The position numbers and the translations under genes were made by a program. Below, piece after piece: positions 13,121 through 25,400 of a stretch of DNA of 64,000 nt (positions are counted from its first letter, which is position 1; each line of letters opens with the position of its first letter). Location: assembly GCA_015227615.1 (NCBI GenBank), contig JAALGZ010000041.1, forward strand, positions 124,001-188,000. The letters run 5' to 3'. Source of the DNA: Labyrinthula sp. Ha (taxonomy: Eukaryota; Sar; Bigyra; Labyrinthulida; Labyrinthulaceae). The notes under the pieces are model-generated. The model saw nothing but the letters and a program-made list of their open reading frames with translations, searched no databases and had not been told where the DNA came from.

Positions 13121-14386
13121 ATGTACCTCAGACTCAAGCCAAATGGGGAAGAGCTTCTTGAAAAGGTGAAAGAAAAGCAGCTCTGTTCGTCAGACTTCAA
13201 CTCTTTGAATCCTCTCCACAAAGTCCGAAGAAACGTGATCTTCTTCAGCTCAATTGCGTTTGCTCTGGTCCTATTTAACATATTTCAAGTTTCTGGAAGA
13301 CAGTTTCAAAACTCTCAGACAAAACTTTCTTTCGTTCAACACTCTGACAACGAGTTTTTCTCACCCGTCTCTTCGGAATGTGGTTTGAAGCTAAGTGTAG
13401 ATGTTGTTATAGCATATGTAAATGGATCTGATCCCCTTTGGTTAGAGGAAAAAAAGCAGCATTCGAAAGAAGCTCCTTCATTAACTTTGTTTGAGAAATT
13501 ACTTGGGCTTTTTGTCTTGGTGGGTGCAGATTCAAATTCCAACAATAGATTTAGAGACAATCAAGAGCTTAAGTATAGTCTTAGATCCATTGAAAAAAAT
13601 ATGCCCTGGGTTCGAAACGTAATCATGATTGTTGCACAAAAATCTCAAGTTCCTGGTTGGCTGAATACAACGAACCCTCAGGTTAGGGTTGTTACGCATG
13701 AAGAAATGTTTCCTGGACAGTATAGAGATGTCTTGCCAGTGTATAGTGCGAATCAAATTGAGGCGCACTTAGTAGATATTCCTGGTTTAAGTGAGAATTT
13801 TGTCTATTTCAATGACGATATGCTTCTCGCTCGTCCTGTCTATTTGGAAGATTTCGTTTCTCAATCGTATGGACAAAAAATATATTTCGCTTGGATGATA
13901 CCTTTCAGAATGCTTCATAATTCAAGGCTTTTTGATTGGAAATATTTTTCAGGCTGGTTTAATATACGTCACACGATTGCGCATATGCCTCAATTCTTCT
14001 CGAAGAAAGTGTTTAAAGCTTTGAAAAGTACTGAACCTTTTGCATCTGGGTATGAAGCGATGACAAACAGGTTTCGTACAGATCAGGATATGCAGTTGTC
14101 GTTTTCTTACTTTCATTATCTGATGTATTCTGGGGGAAAATATATTTTGGCTGATAAGCATGAGAAAGAACAAGTTCGTTTTGTTGCTCTAAAGGGGCAA
14201 AATTTTGAAAAGGATAAGAGACAGTTGGATGGAATATTAATGGATCGACCAAAATTTGTTACGATTAATGATGAAATTAGTCGAGAGACTGAAGAAGCAG
14301 ATAAAACACGAGAATATTTACATAAAACTTATGAAACACTTTTTCCAGAACCAAGTTGGTTCGAAATAGATGCATCTTTTGATTGA
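13121..14386 (+). CDS. Stealth/GNPTAB-like sugar-phosphate transferase, type II membrane protein
   Basis: A 421-residue protein of the Stealth family, which includes GlcNAc-1-phosphotransferase (GNPTAB) and microbial polysaccharide phosphotransferases; these move a sugar-1-phosphate onto an acceptor glycan. A basic cytosolic tail of about 38 residues is followed by one membrane segment (about 39-57), so the catalytic part should face the Golgi/ER lumen. All four conserved regions are visible: CR1 with IAYVNGSDPLW (about 97-107); CR2 from RFRDNQELKYSLRSIE (about 143-158) to the NDDMLL motif (about 231-236); CR3 with DQDMQLSFSYFHYLM (about 321-335); CR4 with KFVTINDEI (about 378-386). It lacks the Notch-repeat and spacer regions of animal GNPTAB, so it is a minimal catalytic form. 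Single exon. The start is the first ATG, giving a normal signal anchor. Its stop lies 41 bp from that of the convergent LRR-like gene. The acceptor is unknown. Confidence 0.9.
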   Translation: MYLRLKPNGEELLEKVKEKQLCSSDFNSLNPLHKVRRNVIFFSSIAFALVLFNIFQVSGRQFQNSQTKLSFVQHSDNEFFSPVSSECGLKLSVDVVIAYVNGSDPLWLEEKKQHSKEAPSLTLFEKLLGLFVLVGADSNSNNRFRDNQELKYSLRSIEKNMPWVRNVIMIVAQKSQVPGWLNTTNPQVRVVTHEEMFPGQYRDVLPVYSANQIEAHLVDIPGLSENFVYFNDDMLLARPVYLEDFVSQSYGQKIYFAWMIPFRMLHNSRLFDWKYFSGWFNIRHTIAHMPQFFSKKVFKALKSTEPFASGYEAMTNRFRTDQDMQLSFSYFHYLMYSGGKYILADKHEKEQVRFVALKGQNFEKDKRQLDGILMDRPKFVTINDEISRETEEADKTREYLHKTYETLFPEPSWFEIDASFD

Positions 14387-14427
14387 AATACATTTATTAT
14401 TTTAGGTAGAGTACGTGATTAAACGAG

Positions 14428-15369
14428 TCATTGGGTTGAATCAAGTGCATAAAGTACAAATCTTCTTTTCAGAGCTTGGAGTTTCCCGGACTGATATATA
14501 ACACTTAATAAATACTTGTGCTCTTTTTGTTCTGGTTTGAAATTACCAAAGTTTAATATTTCCAAAGAATTAATCTCTTGCCGATCTAAGATCAACCGAA
14601 TACCAGTTCCAAGTAAATATAAATTTACTCCCGAAGATAGTTTAATCTCTTTCAAATTGTTGCTCAAGGACAAACTTAATAGCAAGTAGATAAAGCTGGT
14701 GTCAGGGAGAAAGGCATACCTTAAGTCGACGGATTGAAGAGCCAAGTTCCCAAGACTAAACATCTTGGCCAAGGTCAAAGTGAAGTTCTCACTAAATTTG
14801 GAGTTTCCAAAGTCAATTTTTTTTATTTTATTTTCTGTAAGGATAAATTTCTTTTCTAGAGGGATAGTTTGATCTTTATACTTGAACTTAATTTCTCCTA
14901 AATTCTTCATCCCACGAAAATATTCTGTTAGAGAAAATAGATCAACTATCCCATAACTTGACATACTATCAAGAAACTCAACATCTAGTTTCCATTTATC
15001 AGAGGCTAGTTGTTTAAAAAACACTTCAAGTTCTTTTTTTCTTCCAGAGAAATTGTCGAAGATTATTTTTAAGGAAGTTTGTTCCGGAACAGCGTTCAAT
15101 GCAGCTAATAAAACGTATGAAAACTTTGATTCACATTCACCATAATGGGAGCTCATTTTAAATTGGATGAAAACCTTAGGAAGTGTTGAGGAAGTTTTTC
15201 TCTTAAAGTCCCTTTTAAGATTTCGTTTCAGTTTCTCTGGGCCCTCATAGCGAACATAATTTTTATGCTTTCTGGGCCTGATTCGTAGGTGTACCACATC
15301 TGTTTTCTCTGTTTCAAGCGTGTAGTACAATTCAGCCAGTTTCGTTACTTTCTTTCTTCTGCCAAACAT
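14428..15369 (-). CDS. Leucine-rich-repeat-like protein, 313 residues
   Basis: An intact 313-residue frame on the minus strand. The N-terminal 75 residues are strongly basic (Lys/Arg clusters). From about residue 80 to the end the protein shows repeated leucine/isoleucine spacing with Asn at turn positions, for example the segments around LKIIFDNFSG, IKKIDFGNSKF, LQSVDLRYAF, LKEIKLSSG and LEILNFGNF. This fits an RNI-type LRR solenoid with irregular repeats of about 26-32 residues. No signal peptide or membrane segment. LRR solenoids bind proteins; the partner cannot be read from the sequence. It converges on the Stealth-type gene (41 bp between stops) and diverges from the NIPA-like gene, leaving a shared 169-bp upstream region. 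The LRR call rests on pattern, not on a strict consensus. Confidence 0.75.
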   Translation of the reverse strand: MFGRRKKVTKLAELYYTLETEKTDVVHLRIRPRKHKNYVRYEGPEKLKRNLKRDFKRKTSSTLPKVFIQFKMSSHYGECESKFSYVLLAALNAVPEQTSLKIIFDNFSGRKKELEVFFKQLASDKWKLDVEFLDSMSSYGIVDLFSLTEYFRGMKNLGEIKFKYKDQTIPLEKKFILTENKIKKIDFGNSKFSENFTLTLAKMFSLGNLALQSVDLRYAFLPDTSFIYLLLSLSLSNNLKEIKLSSGVNLYLLGTGIRLILDRQEINSLEILNFGNFKPEQKEHKYLLSVIYQSGKLQALKRRFVLYALDSTQ

Positions 15370-15538
15370 TTTCTTTGTTGCCGTGAATATATTTCGCTCT
15401 TTTTTTTTCGGTACAAAGTTTCTAGTAATGCCACATTATCAATAAAAGCTATCCTAGGGTAATATAGCATTACCAGAAAAATAGTTTAATTAAGCGAAGC
15501 TCGTCTAGAAAGAAAGAACAGAGGTTTCACATCCGAAC
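15370..15538. promoter_or_regulatory. Divergent intergenic region, 169 bp
   Basis: It separates the starts of the LRR-like gene (minus) and the NIPA-like gene (plus) and must hold the promoters of both. It contains a T-run near 15400 and AT-rich stretches around 15470-15490. No specific binding site was recognised. This is the only head-to-head gene pair in the window with a short shared upstream region. Confidence 0.5.
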
Positions 15539-16695
15539 ATGGACTATATTCCGAGCTTTCCCTCATTTCACGCAATCACCGAAGCATCATCTGCAAGTTT
15601 TCTTGTATTTTGTGGAATTGTAATGGCATGTTTGGCCTCAGCTTTAACTTGCGTCGGTCTAATCTTTCAGAAAATTTCTCTTTGCGATGTAACTCTCCTT
15701 TCACTTTCAGTTGTTATAGCCTGCAAATGAAAACATTAGTCCTTTAAAACAACGAAAGTATGTTTTTGGTCTAGTGTGCTTAATTGTTGGATCAGTTCTT
15801 GACTTTCTTGCATTTGGACTTGCTCCTCAAAGTCTTCTGGCTCCTTTAGCAGCTCTTTCTCTTGTTTGGAATTTGTTCCTTTCAAACTATTTTCTTAATG
15901 AGAAGTATTCTTATTTTTTTTCTTATTTTTAGGTATACAAAAACTGATATTTATGCTACCATTTTAATTGTACTTGGAACCGGAATATCTGTTGTACATG
16001 CAGGAAAATCAGAACACAACTATAATTTAGATGACTTAATAACTCTTTGGAAACTTCCTCGAATGGCCACATACTCTCAAACAGTCATCTTTCTCCTTTG
16101 TTTTCATTACTTCCTTGTATATTTTTCAAATAACTCTCTGCTCTTCTCAAAGATTACAAATCAAATTCCAAAAGTCGAATCTCTTTCTTTTCTAAAACTG
16201 ATATGGACAAAGTTGGCTTCTAAGAGCGGTAAATTAGTTCTTCAATTAGTTGGATATACTGGATTTGCAGGAGTTATTGGCGGTCAAAGTCTACTTTTTG
16301 CAAAATCCGTTGTAGAGTTGGTGAAAACTGCTTTCTCTTCTTCTAGTGCAATGAGCTTGGTGAACGGGGAAACTTTTGTTCTCGTATTTTTCCTCGTTGT
16401 TTGTCTTTTATTTCAAATAACTTTCTTAAACAAAGCATTGAAAAGATTCGACAGTTTGTACGTGATCCCGCTGTACGAGAGCTATTGGATCATCTGCGGT
16501 GTCATTGGCGGATTAGTATACTTCGGTGAGTGGGATGAGATGTCCTATAGTGATAAGAATGGATTTGTAGGAGGGATCTGTGTAACTTTTGTTGGTCTGT
16601 ATGTCTTAACAAGAAAGGAAACAGATCAAGGTTATGTAAAGGTTGAATCTGAGGAGCACTCTGATGTTGAGTCTTTGCAGTTAGAACACGCTTAA
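15539..16695 (+). CDS. NIPA-like magnesium transporter, two tiny introns
   Basis: Exons 15539-15688, 15720-15904 and 15933-16695 join to a 365-residue polytopic membrane protein. The family hallmark is clear in exon 2: FGLAPQSLLAPLAALSLVWN, matching the conserved second and third membrane segments of NIPA proteins (DMT superfamily), which carry Mg2+ and other divalent ions. About nine hydrophobic segments can be counted, starting at residues 19-45. The C-terminal 30 residues are acidic and cytosolic-looking. Intron 1 (31 nt) and intron 2 (28 nt) restore one frame. For intron 1 the choice of GTAACT donor and TTATAG acceptor is forced, because it alone keeps the frame open into exon 2. Length fits the family (about 330-400). 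It shares its upstream region with the LRR-like gene and ends 50 bp from the stop of the convergent dehydrogenase gene. Location could be plasma membrane or endosome. Confidence 0.85.
15689..15719 (+). other. Intron, 31 nt
   Basis: GTAACT donor, TTATAG acceptor, phase 0. Without it exon 1 runs into a TGA at 15728-15730 and never reaches the conserved transporter core. Confidence 0.75.
15905..15932 (+). other. Intron, 28 nt
   Basis: GTATTC donor and TTTTTAG acceptor with an almost pure T/C body, phase 2. It is the shortest clear intron in the window. Confidence 0.85.
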
Positions 16696-16745
16696 GTCTT
16701 TGGTTTTTCAATAAATAAACTTTTTTATACAGAATGTGCATAAGT

Positions 16746-17825
16746 TTAAAATCTACTAATTAAGGGTAAAGGTGGAATAGATCCTTGTAGGACGGTCCAA
16801 GTATGGTCATCACAAACCTGTGACTCTAAACCATCTTTTGTTTTATCTCTAAACCCTTCAATGCTCTTCACTGGCTTTCCGCTCATATAGTTCTTCTCTG
16901 GTACAAAATGATCACCATTTCTAACCTCGCTATCTCTTCCAAATGCAGCCAAGACAATCCCCAAGGCTCCATCTGCCGCTGGTTGACCTTGAAAATCTTC
17001 TACAAAATTTGCAATCTCCTTCCTTAGCTGCTCACTTTCTGTTTTTAAACTAGTTCTTGCTTTAGTACCTATTTTGGTCTCTGCTATTCCTGGATCAGCG
17101 CACAACACTTTCACATGAGGGTACTTTTCTTCAGACAACTTTGCAAGGTTGAGTGCTAACGAAGAGCAAGCAAGTTTTGCCATCTTGTAGCGGAGAAAGC
17201 AGGAGGCAGGGTCATCTCCACCTAGTGTCTGCGGCAAGCTCTTCATAAAATACTTGGCAGATAAGGTGCTTTTCGGGTACATATAACGTGCAAAACTTGT
17301 AACGAAAACTATACGTGTATCGTTAGGTTTTTGAAATAACGGTACCCACAAGTTTCTTAAGAGCAAGTAGTGTGATAGGAAGTTTGTCTGGAACTGGATA
17401 TCATACCCGTCTTCAGTTCTTAAATCGTCCCATACTTCAATTCCTGCGTTACATATGAACACATCAAGGTACCATCCATTATTTTTTAGTCGACGCTTCA
17501 CAAAGTCCGAAGCATCGGAAACACTTTGGAGTTGTTTCAAGTCACAGTGTACATGGATCAGCTGCGTGCTTCCTCCGCTCTGTTTGTTCAGCTCCTTTAG
17601 TTTAAGGTAGGACTCCCGGGATCGTTCAGAAGCTCGGTTGACAAGGAAAAGAGCATCACAACCTTTAAGAACTGCTGTTGCAGCGGTCCAGAAGCCCTAG
17701 GTTGAAAGGTGAATTTAAGGATTTACTGTTCCGGATGTTGTGCCAGTTACCAAAACAACCTTCCCCTCCAAAGAAGGAATTTTAGTTGAAAGGAAGTCTT
17801 TATATAGAGAAGTTGGCTGTTCCAT
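16746..17825 (-). CDS. Short-chain dehydrogenase/reductase, one tiny intron
   Basis: Minus-strand exons 17825-17727 and 17696-16746 give 349 residues. This is a classical SDR, an NAD(P)-dependent oxidoreductase. The nucleotide-binding motif TGTTSGTG spans the splice junction (about residues 27-34), followed by NAG (116-118), the catalytic Ser in VTSFARY (about 167) and YKMAK (Tyr203, Lys207). The full catalytic set is therefore present. The extended C-terminal part and the DPG-containing loop (CADPGIAET) recall the retinol-dehydrogenase/WWOX/protochlorophyllide-reductase-like branch, so the substrate may be a lipid, retinoid-like or aromatic compound; this is inference. The 30-nt intron removes a TAA stop and completes the Gly-rich motif, which confirms it. 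It converges on the NIPA-like gene (50 bp between stops). Confidence 0.88.
17697..17726 (-). other. Intron, 30 nt
   Basis: Minus-strand GTAAAT donor and AACCTAG acceptor, phase 0. Splicing joins TTSGT to GFW and so completes the Rossmann TGxxxGxG motif. Confidence 0.85.
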
Positions 17826-19421
17826 TTTAGGTAGATTCGATATATTTGAGATTTTGTGAAGGTTTTATTCTCCAATAAGTCTCAGAGTCACTACTACTTT
17901 GAGTTTGTGTTTTCTTGAGAAATATCTTCTTGGTAAATAAGATTTTGGGCAATCAATGGTTCATTTCCAACGTTTACAAAAAGGCACATAATTTGGATTT
18001 TAAAGCTATAGTGAAGCTCAAAAGAATAAATTCTCCATAGAGTTACACTAACTCGGGTAAAAAGATGTAATAGAGGGTCCAGATGGGTTTTGGTAGACGA
18101 ATAAGATGACATTCCAGAGATTGTCTCCCACAGAGGCTAGAAGATGAGTGCAATAGATTTTAAGTTTAAGACTACGTTGTTTTTTCTTTTTCTGGTCTCA
18201 ATGCATGTTTTATATTTTCTTGGATTTAGGCCAAGGGTACAGAATTAGCTTAAATTATAATATTTGGCAACCAGGAAGTAGCAAAAATAATGTTTATGCC
18301 CTCTAGGACTAGGAACCAGGACACTGCACGAACCTTGCACCTCACATGCTTACTCTTACGCAGAGTGATAAAGCGCGGGCAACGTCCCTAACATAGTCTT
18401 ACCGACAAATAAAAGGGTTACTGCGATAGGTATAAAAGCCCCAATCCAAGACAGATTTCCGATTTTATAATGAGACTCTCTGCCGAAGCACGGAAGTCTA
18501 TTAAGTGATGTGTTCAGCTCTCCAGCCTCTTAAGTTTTAATTACCCTCTTTCTGTTCAAATACTGGTTTCTTAGAAAGAAAATCTTCTCAAAAATCTTTT
18601 TAAACAGAAAAGGCTGCGCAGAAAATCTTTAAGATGTTAATAACTCTCTTTTGGCTGTCATTAATCTCTTGGATATCCAACACTAAAGCAACTAAAGGTG
18701 TGGTATTCTGCTGTTGTACCTTTTGCTCGCTTATAGAACCAAACTTCTGGCGCAAGTAAGAGTCATTTAAGTAGAAAATACATGGATATTTCTGGTCTAT
18801 ATATTTGTTCTAAGAATTACAAGCAGAAACAAGAAAATGAAAACTTAATGAGCTCTAGAATTGAGTCTCCGATGGCCCAAGTTGGACAAAATCAAACTTC
18901 CTGAAAGCGTTGGCTTCAAGAAATATGGTTACAATATATTTAAAATGCTTATAAAACGGCCAAAAAACTTCAAGCAGAAGATAGCATTTTAGATTATCCA
19001 TTAAAATAAGATATGAGGTGGAGTAATTTTGTGAATATAACTATGTTTCTGCTGTCGTGTCTTGGTAGAAAGCTTAAGCGTGAGTCCTTTTGTCGTAAAA
19101 AATTAAAAGTTATTGGAATCACTAAGCGGCTAAGTGCTGTAATACATAACTGCCAGGCTCTATAGCAGCCTAGTCCGTGTACGGTGAACACTGCACAGGG
19201 TAGAAGTACTACTCTTTTAAATCGGTCTATATATTTTGATGTAGGCACGTTCCAGCTTGGAAACTGAAATATGATTTTGAAACCTAGCTTTGAACGATGA
19301 ATCCTCATATTCTGACACTTACATAAAATAATGGTCATAGTAGAGTAATATTTTCATCGTTACTATTCAAAGGCTAGTGTTTTCTTAATTTCTAGCGACC
19401 TGATTAATGCTTGATTAGGGA

Positions 19422-19445
19422 TCTCTCTCTCTCTCTCTCTCTCTC
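19422..19445 (+). repeat. (TC)12 microsatellite
   Basis: Twelve uninterrupted TC units in the middle of a gene desert. It is the only perfect dinucleotide run of this length noticed in the window. Confidence 0.95.
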
Positions 19446-22400
19446 ATTTCAAGTTTCGTTATCGTAATGTTTTATTTCTAAGATAAAAACTATAAACTTA
19501 CTAAGAGGAACTAAACTGGGATTTACGAGGTGATACTAATTTTGGGTGAAGCTTCAAATATGGCAAAGCCTTGTAACAACCCTTATATAGCTCGGTATGA
19601 ATTTGTGTCTGAAGAGGTCCTAATATTCTAATAGGAGCTAACAATCACTAATACAAATAAATTTATTTTTTTATCTAGCTTAAAAGAGGGAAGAAGAAAA
19701 TATGAGTTTAAGTAAGCTTCGTTCATTGTTGTGGAATATAAAGTTCCTCAATACCCCGTCTCAAGATATTCGTGGCACTATAGCCAGACTATTCATAATT
19801 CTGTGTAGGGCAATTTTTCGTGGTACTGCTATTCTTACTTCTCAAAACCTAAACTTCACATGTAGAATACTCTACAATGATTTTTCGTGCGAAAATTAGC
19901 GCTTAAGAGCAGTATCCAAGATAGTCGTTCAGACAACGGATATTTATTATTAAATTGAGTTCTTGGGGGAAATGAAAATCTATCGTTTCATTGGGAATTA
20001 GGTCATTACTACACCACTATATGCCCGGGAAATTAATTCGGAAGATTAAGAATTACAAACTACATATTTAACAAAGTGATACTGAAAGGATTTTGGGGTT
20101 ATATCAGCTCTGGAAGTGCTATGCACATCTTTGTACCTAGAAGTTTGCAGTACCTTATATTGGTAAGTGAGAGGTTGGTCTCTAAGGCAATACATGTTTC
20201 GATAAAATGAGCCCTAGATTAAAGAAACAACAGAACAAATGGTTAATTATATTAAAGTATCGGTCCCTAATAGAACATTGCAACCAATAATTGAATAATC
20301 TAAAGATCAAGTTGCATAAACTATAAAATATTAAGCACAGTGCATGTACAATCTTTTAGTTATATTGAACTATGCTATATCTGGATGAACAGTAAATCTG
20401 AAACATAGAGTTTAATAAAATCCAGATCCAATGTAGTGTATAATTTGTTGCTACACTCTGCCCAAAAGATATAAAGATATACGCGTTAAGATTTATTTGG
20501 ACAACACTTAAGGCCTTACTAATTCGAAAAAAGTTTCCAGGTACAAAGGGAAACTACAAATAGCATATAACATATCCGGGGAAAACTTAATAGACTATAA
20601 ATTGTATTGTTGAAATAAAAAATTATATACACTAAAATTCGTTTATCAGCACAATTTAATTAAAACAAACTACTTTCAAATAAAAGAGCATAGGCTATGT
20701 TTATACTTAAGTTTTCAGTTACTTACGGCAAGTGAAGCTACAGCATAGGTTCATTTAGTTTTCTCTGTTCTACCAGGAGCAAGTGTCCTATTAAAATACA
20801 CCCTTGTTTTAAGCGAAGCTTAAAGTATTACTATAAAAGGTCGAACTAGTATATAATACTGTGCTTTCCAGAAATCGAATCTTAACACAAGTCTATGCAT
20901 GGCCCCAATATTGTTTCATATTTTCTAAGGACTCTCCCGAGCTAAATATAGATATTTACACATATTATTCTATCTTTCAGTGATCCTTCAATCCTTGAAA
21001 ATAGTCGTGCATTATATCGACCTCACATTATCGTACAAGAGAAAATTGTATTATTAAATAGAATACATAGTATTATAGAATACCAAACTATCTTTACTCA
21101 ACAATACCCTATCTTTATGGAAATTTAGATGCATTTAACTATAGTTAGGATAACCTAAATCATCCTTCGAATAAAAAAGAAACTGATAAGGTTTGGAAAT
21201 GAAACTAAGGGGAGCATAGAAAATAAACTCCTATGGAAATTTGATTCAAGTTTTGAAACAACTTGGCGTTCTAAATAAGAATCTCTTTTCTTAGGGTTTT
21301 AAAGATTCGTAATGAGCTCGCCTGAATAATCTGTTTAAATAAAGGGTACACTTACCAAAAAGTGAACCATATAAACTTATGAACCCCAATGACAAAGAAG
21401 TTCTTGTTTCTTGAAACTTTGTTATTTTTTGTGCTTAGTTAACCTAAGTGACTAAGTGGTACATGTCTCTCTATGACAACAACGCAACATACTTGATATG
21501 AACAATGGAAACTGAGTAAAGTAAAGTATACTCTAAGTTATCTGCATTTCTTCATAGTGAACTTCTCATTCCGAAGCATGAATTGGAATATTTTGGTATA
21601 AAAATATTACATATGTTTGGGATTTTTTCGGGCTGGGCTAGAGGATACTAGTTTTAAGGTCTCTTGTTCCTTGTCTCAGGGCCTGAGCTTAAATCCAAAC
21701 GGCTGCCATAGTTAAAGCGATATTAAATTTTCTATTTTCATCTAAGCTCCCGAATTTGAAGTTTCACATTTGCATAAGTGAAGTCATAAGAGGTTATACG
21801 AATGGAAAGAATAAATTAAATGTAGACAAAAATTGTTCATTATTCTTACCTAATGATGATAATTGTAATAAATTGGCGCGATATGTTCTTATATTCCATG
21901 AGAAAGTTGCTTAGTGGTAAAGTTTGTCGAGGGACGCTTTGTGTATTATGTTAATGGAAAGTTCCTTTAGCTTACCAGCGTAAGCGCTTTAAACCATTTT
22001 AAACCATTTTGCTGTAGACATATGTCTTGCTTCAAATGGTTACTAATAAAATCTTAAATTGACAACGTATGTAAGTTTAACGCACAACCATATAATAGCC
22101 CCTCGTCAAAAAACATTGAAGAGTGGTTTAATAGTATTTAAGTTTCCATGTGGTCTAGGGAGATATGCAACTACATTTAACGTGATTATCAACAATATAT
22201 CTGGATAGCTTTCATTATAAAATTAAAAAATGTTTTCACACAACCACAACGTTATCAAAAAACATGAACTTGTTATTTTAGTTCATGAACTACGCTTTGC
22301 ATGTGTGTAATTCTGAAACACGGTAATTTTTCAATACATATCAACTGATAATACCTACTAAATAGAGTGAGAAAGATTTATTAATCAAAGAATAAGTTGG

Positions 22401-25400
22401 CACTAAAAAAATAAAATGTGTTTATTTACATTTTATAAGTTGAATCAGTTTATCTTGTGAACTAAATAGTAAAACTTGGATTTACTTCCCTTATTTGAGC
22501 TTACCTTGTTTCATCAGTTTTCTAAATGTATAAAGTTAACTGCATGCATAAACAAAAAAAAACTACAAAAGGAAGGCTAACCAAAACTTGCTTTTTCCAT
22601 GATTGGTATATGGCTTTTATTCGTTAATACATTGTCAACAAAGTAGGTGGTAGGAAGAATGTGCTTTAGGCTCCTCTATAGAGAATATATATGTAACTTC
22701 TTTAAGGTCATACAATGTTGTCCTTTGACAGGTCGGTATTCTACTGGCAGATGTTATTATTGTCTTTTAATTCGTTTTCTTTCAACCGCTAAGAATATAG
22801 ACCAAAACATTACTAACAAGTTATGCGATAAATCTGTTAGGAGATGTGAAAACCACTCTTCTAGCTTGCTCAAACCTTTTACTCAGGAAAAACGAATTCA
22901 CATTTCAGTCTAGAATATATTGTTCTCAATTGGTACATATTTCATTAAGCACGAAAAACAGAAAAAACCTATTCTACAAGTATATAACTTTGTGTTTTTG
23001 GCTTGAAAATTTTTTGTTTAAATCCTAGCCAGCAGATTGAGTTTTTCGCATTTCAAACGACTTTAACTCGCTCATATGTAACTTCTGTGTTCTGTGTGTA
23101 TTTGAACAATCGGGTTAGGTTTAGTGGCCGTTGTCATACCTAATGGTATTAGTGTTAATTTGAGTAAATAGACTCTAAACACCCTCATATTGAAAATGCC
23201 AGGTCTGCTACTTTTATGGTGCTACTGCTAAGATTTGTGCTGGATCGGGATGTAGCCATCCCCCCTCACAACACGCAATAAATATTCTTAGAGCAAAAAA
23301 TCGGCATCGTTATCGTTAACGTAGTAATGCAAACCAACGATAAGCCAGCGTTAGTTAACAAGCACGTAAGATAAAATTATGAACCGGATTGGTAACGTTA
23401 AGTTAGTGTTATTGAGCGTACTAATGTTAAGGTATTGTCAACCAGCTATAGTTTGCAAAACTCAAATTTTCCATGCGCCAAACTAGAAGTGCTAGGCCAC
23501 ATAAACTAGTGAGAATCCAGTCTAATAAAGCAAACATATAGTAAGAAAATAAATCTTAGCCTAAGTAACTATAGGTAAAAGATCTAACTGTTAAGCACAT
23601 CTCAATTTAATTTCAAAGCGATATACAAGCTTTTGCCCTTAAACACACAAAAAAATACGGGTACAATATCAATTTCTTCAAAAAAAATAAAGTATACATG
23701 TCCTTGAATCTACGGAAATCTTTGCTTTAAGATATCTTTGTGTCCTCAAATACTTTACCATCGCTAAAACTAAAAACTACACATTCCTTTATTGGATTTT
23801 GTAATAATGCGACAGAGTCTTGTAAAATAAAGGGCCATAAAAACTTTAATCTTAGTTTATTTTTATTTGAAAAAGCTTTCAATAACTTTTGAATAAGCTT
23901 ATAGTCAAAATAATTGACCTTTGACCAGATATAAGCTCACTCTTGGCCATTTTAAAGTTGAGTGTTGAGTCTAGTTAAATTTAGTCAAATAACCATTGTT
24001 GAGATTAATAGTGAAGTTCTTGAAGTTTCTTCAAAAAAATCTCGGAGGCACTCTAAATGACCCATGCCTCTAGGTGATAACCATTCCTCATGATGTTTTG
24101 TTACTTGGTATCATCCACTCAGGAGCATTTGACATTTGAGAGTATCCTTTTAAGCGTTTCTGAGATCTTGAAAGCAGAACATGTTGTTAGGTAGTCCACA
24201 CAGAATTCTTTAATTTTTAAATAAACTTGCTTATTGATTCAAATTTAAACACTCTTTTTAGTGGCAAGATCTGTATATGCTCCAGACAAGTATTTCTTGA
24301 GATATTACACGAATTGAAGTTGAAAAAACAGTATTTTACTTCAACATCCATTTTTCTTAGAAAAAAAAATAAAAATTTCTCAGAAATATAATAAGAGATT
24401 ACAAATTTTGCTTTTTAGATTTTGGGATTGTGTAGTACAAAAATTTAGGGAACCATAGCAAAAGTGGGAGATTATTTTTTTTTCAGAAGCGCCTATTTTG
24501 AACATTTGACTTTTCTGACTGAAACTTAACTCATATACACCTAACCAAAATATAAAAGCCTTGAGAAATAGTTTAAAAAAATCAGTTATAGTAAATCCCT
24601 AGGTTCTGAGAAAAATCGGAACACCTATAGAGTTGGTCTGCATGATGTTACGTTTCGATATACATTTTTTTTTGAGATCTGTAAAGTTAGTGAAAATGAT
24701 CCTTAAAATTAGCCTTTGTAGGGTTTAAAGTACTCATTATTGTCAAATACCTTGACAACGCATATGGTTGGAAAGTTTTTTCAATTTGAAATATATTGTG
24801 GGTGATAATATTGTATTTGAGGAAGATTTGGTGACAAAAACTAACAAATACCATATGCGTTATTTTCAGTAAGCGTGGTTTTTTATGCTTCATATTGTTT
24901 TAATCCTCTAATTTCTTATGTTAGTAAACATTAGGATTAGTTTGCAATATGATTTGAGCTTTGTCGCAGAGTTGAAAAGGTATTGTTGATTATTTGGCCA
25001 TTATGCTGCATTTCTGAAAAAATCGTGGATTAAGTTTTCAACACCCCGTAATAACAAAAAGAATAAAACACTATTGTTCGCTACTAGCTTTAATTTAAAT
25101 ATAAGGCCTAAAATTGACAGTTTAAGGAGGTAGCGTAACCTTTCTTTTTCATTGTTTTCTGGTCGATATAAGATGGATGTGCCGAAATTTAGTGGTGTTT
25201 GGTGTAGTACATAAAATTAACTGTTCCCAGTTCTATATTATGCTATGCAGTTAGCAAGATATAAAAAAATCTTCAAAAACTAGGTTTCGCGTTTTATAAG
25301 TTAAAAAATTCAATGAAAATAAGCTTTGCAATAATTTAGTATTTCATCTAAAAATATATGTTCACCTAAAAAATATAAAGAAGAGTAACAGAAACTTCTC

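Noticed and set aside
18994-19338. 114-codon minus-strand frame in a desert
   Set aside because: Composition of a random AT-rich frame; no domain.
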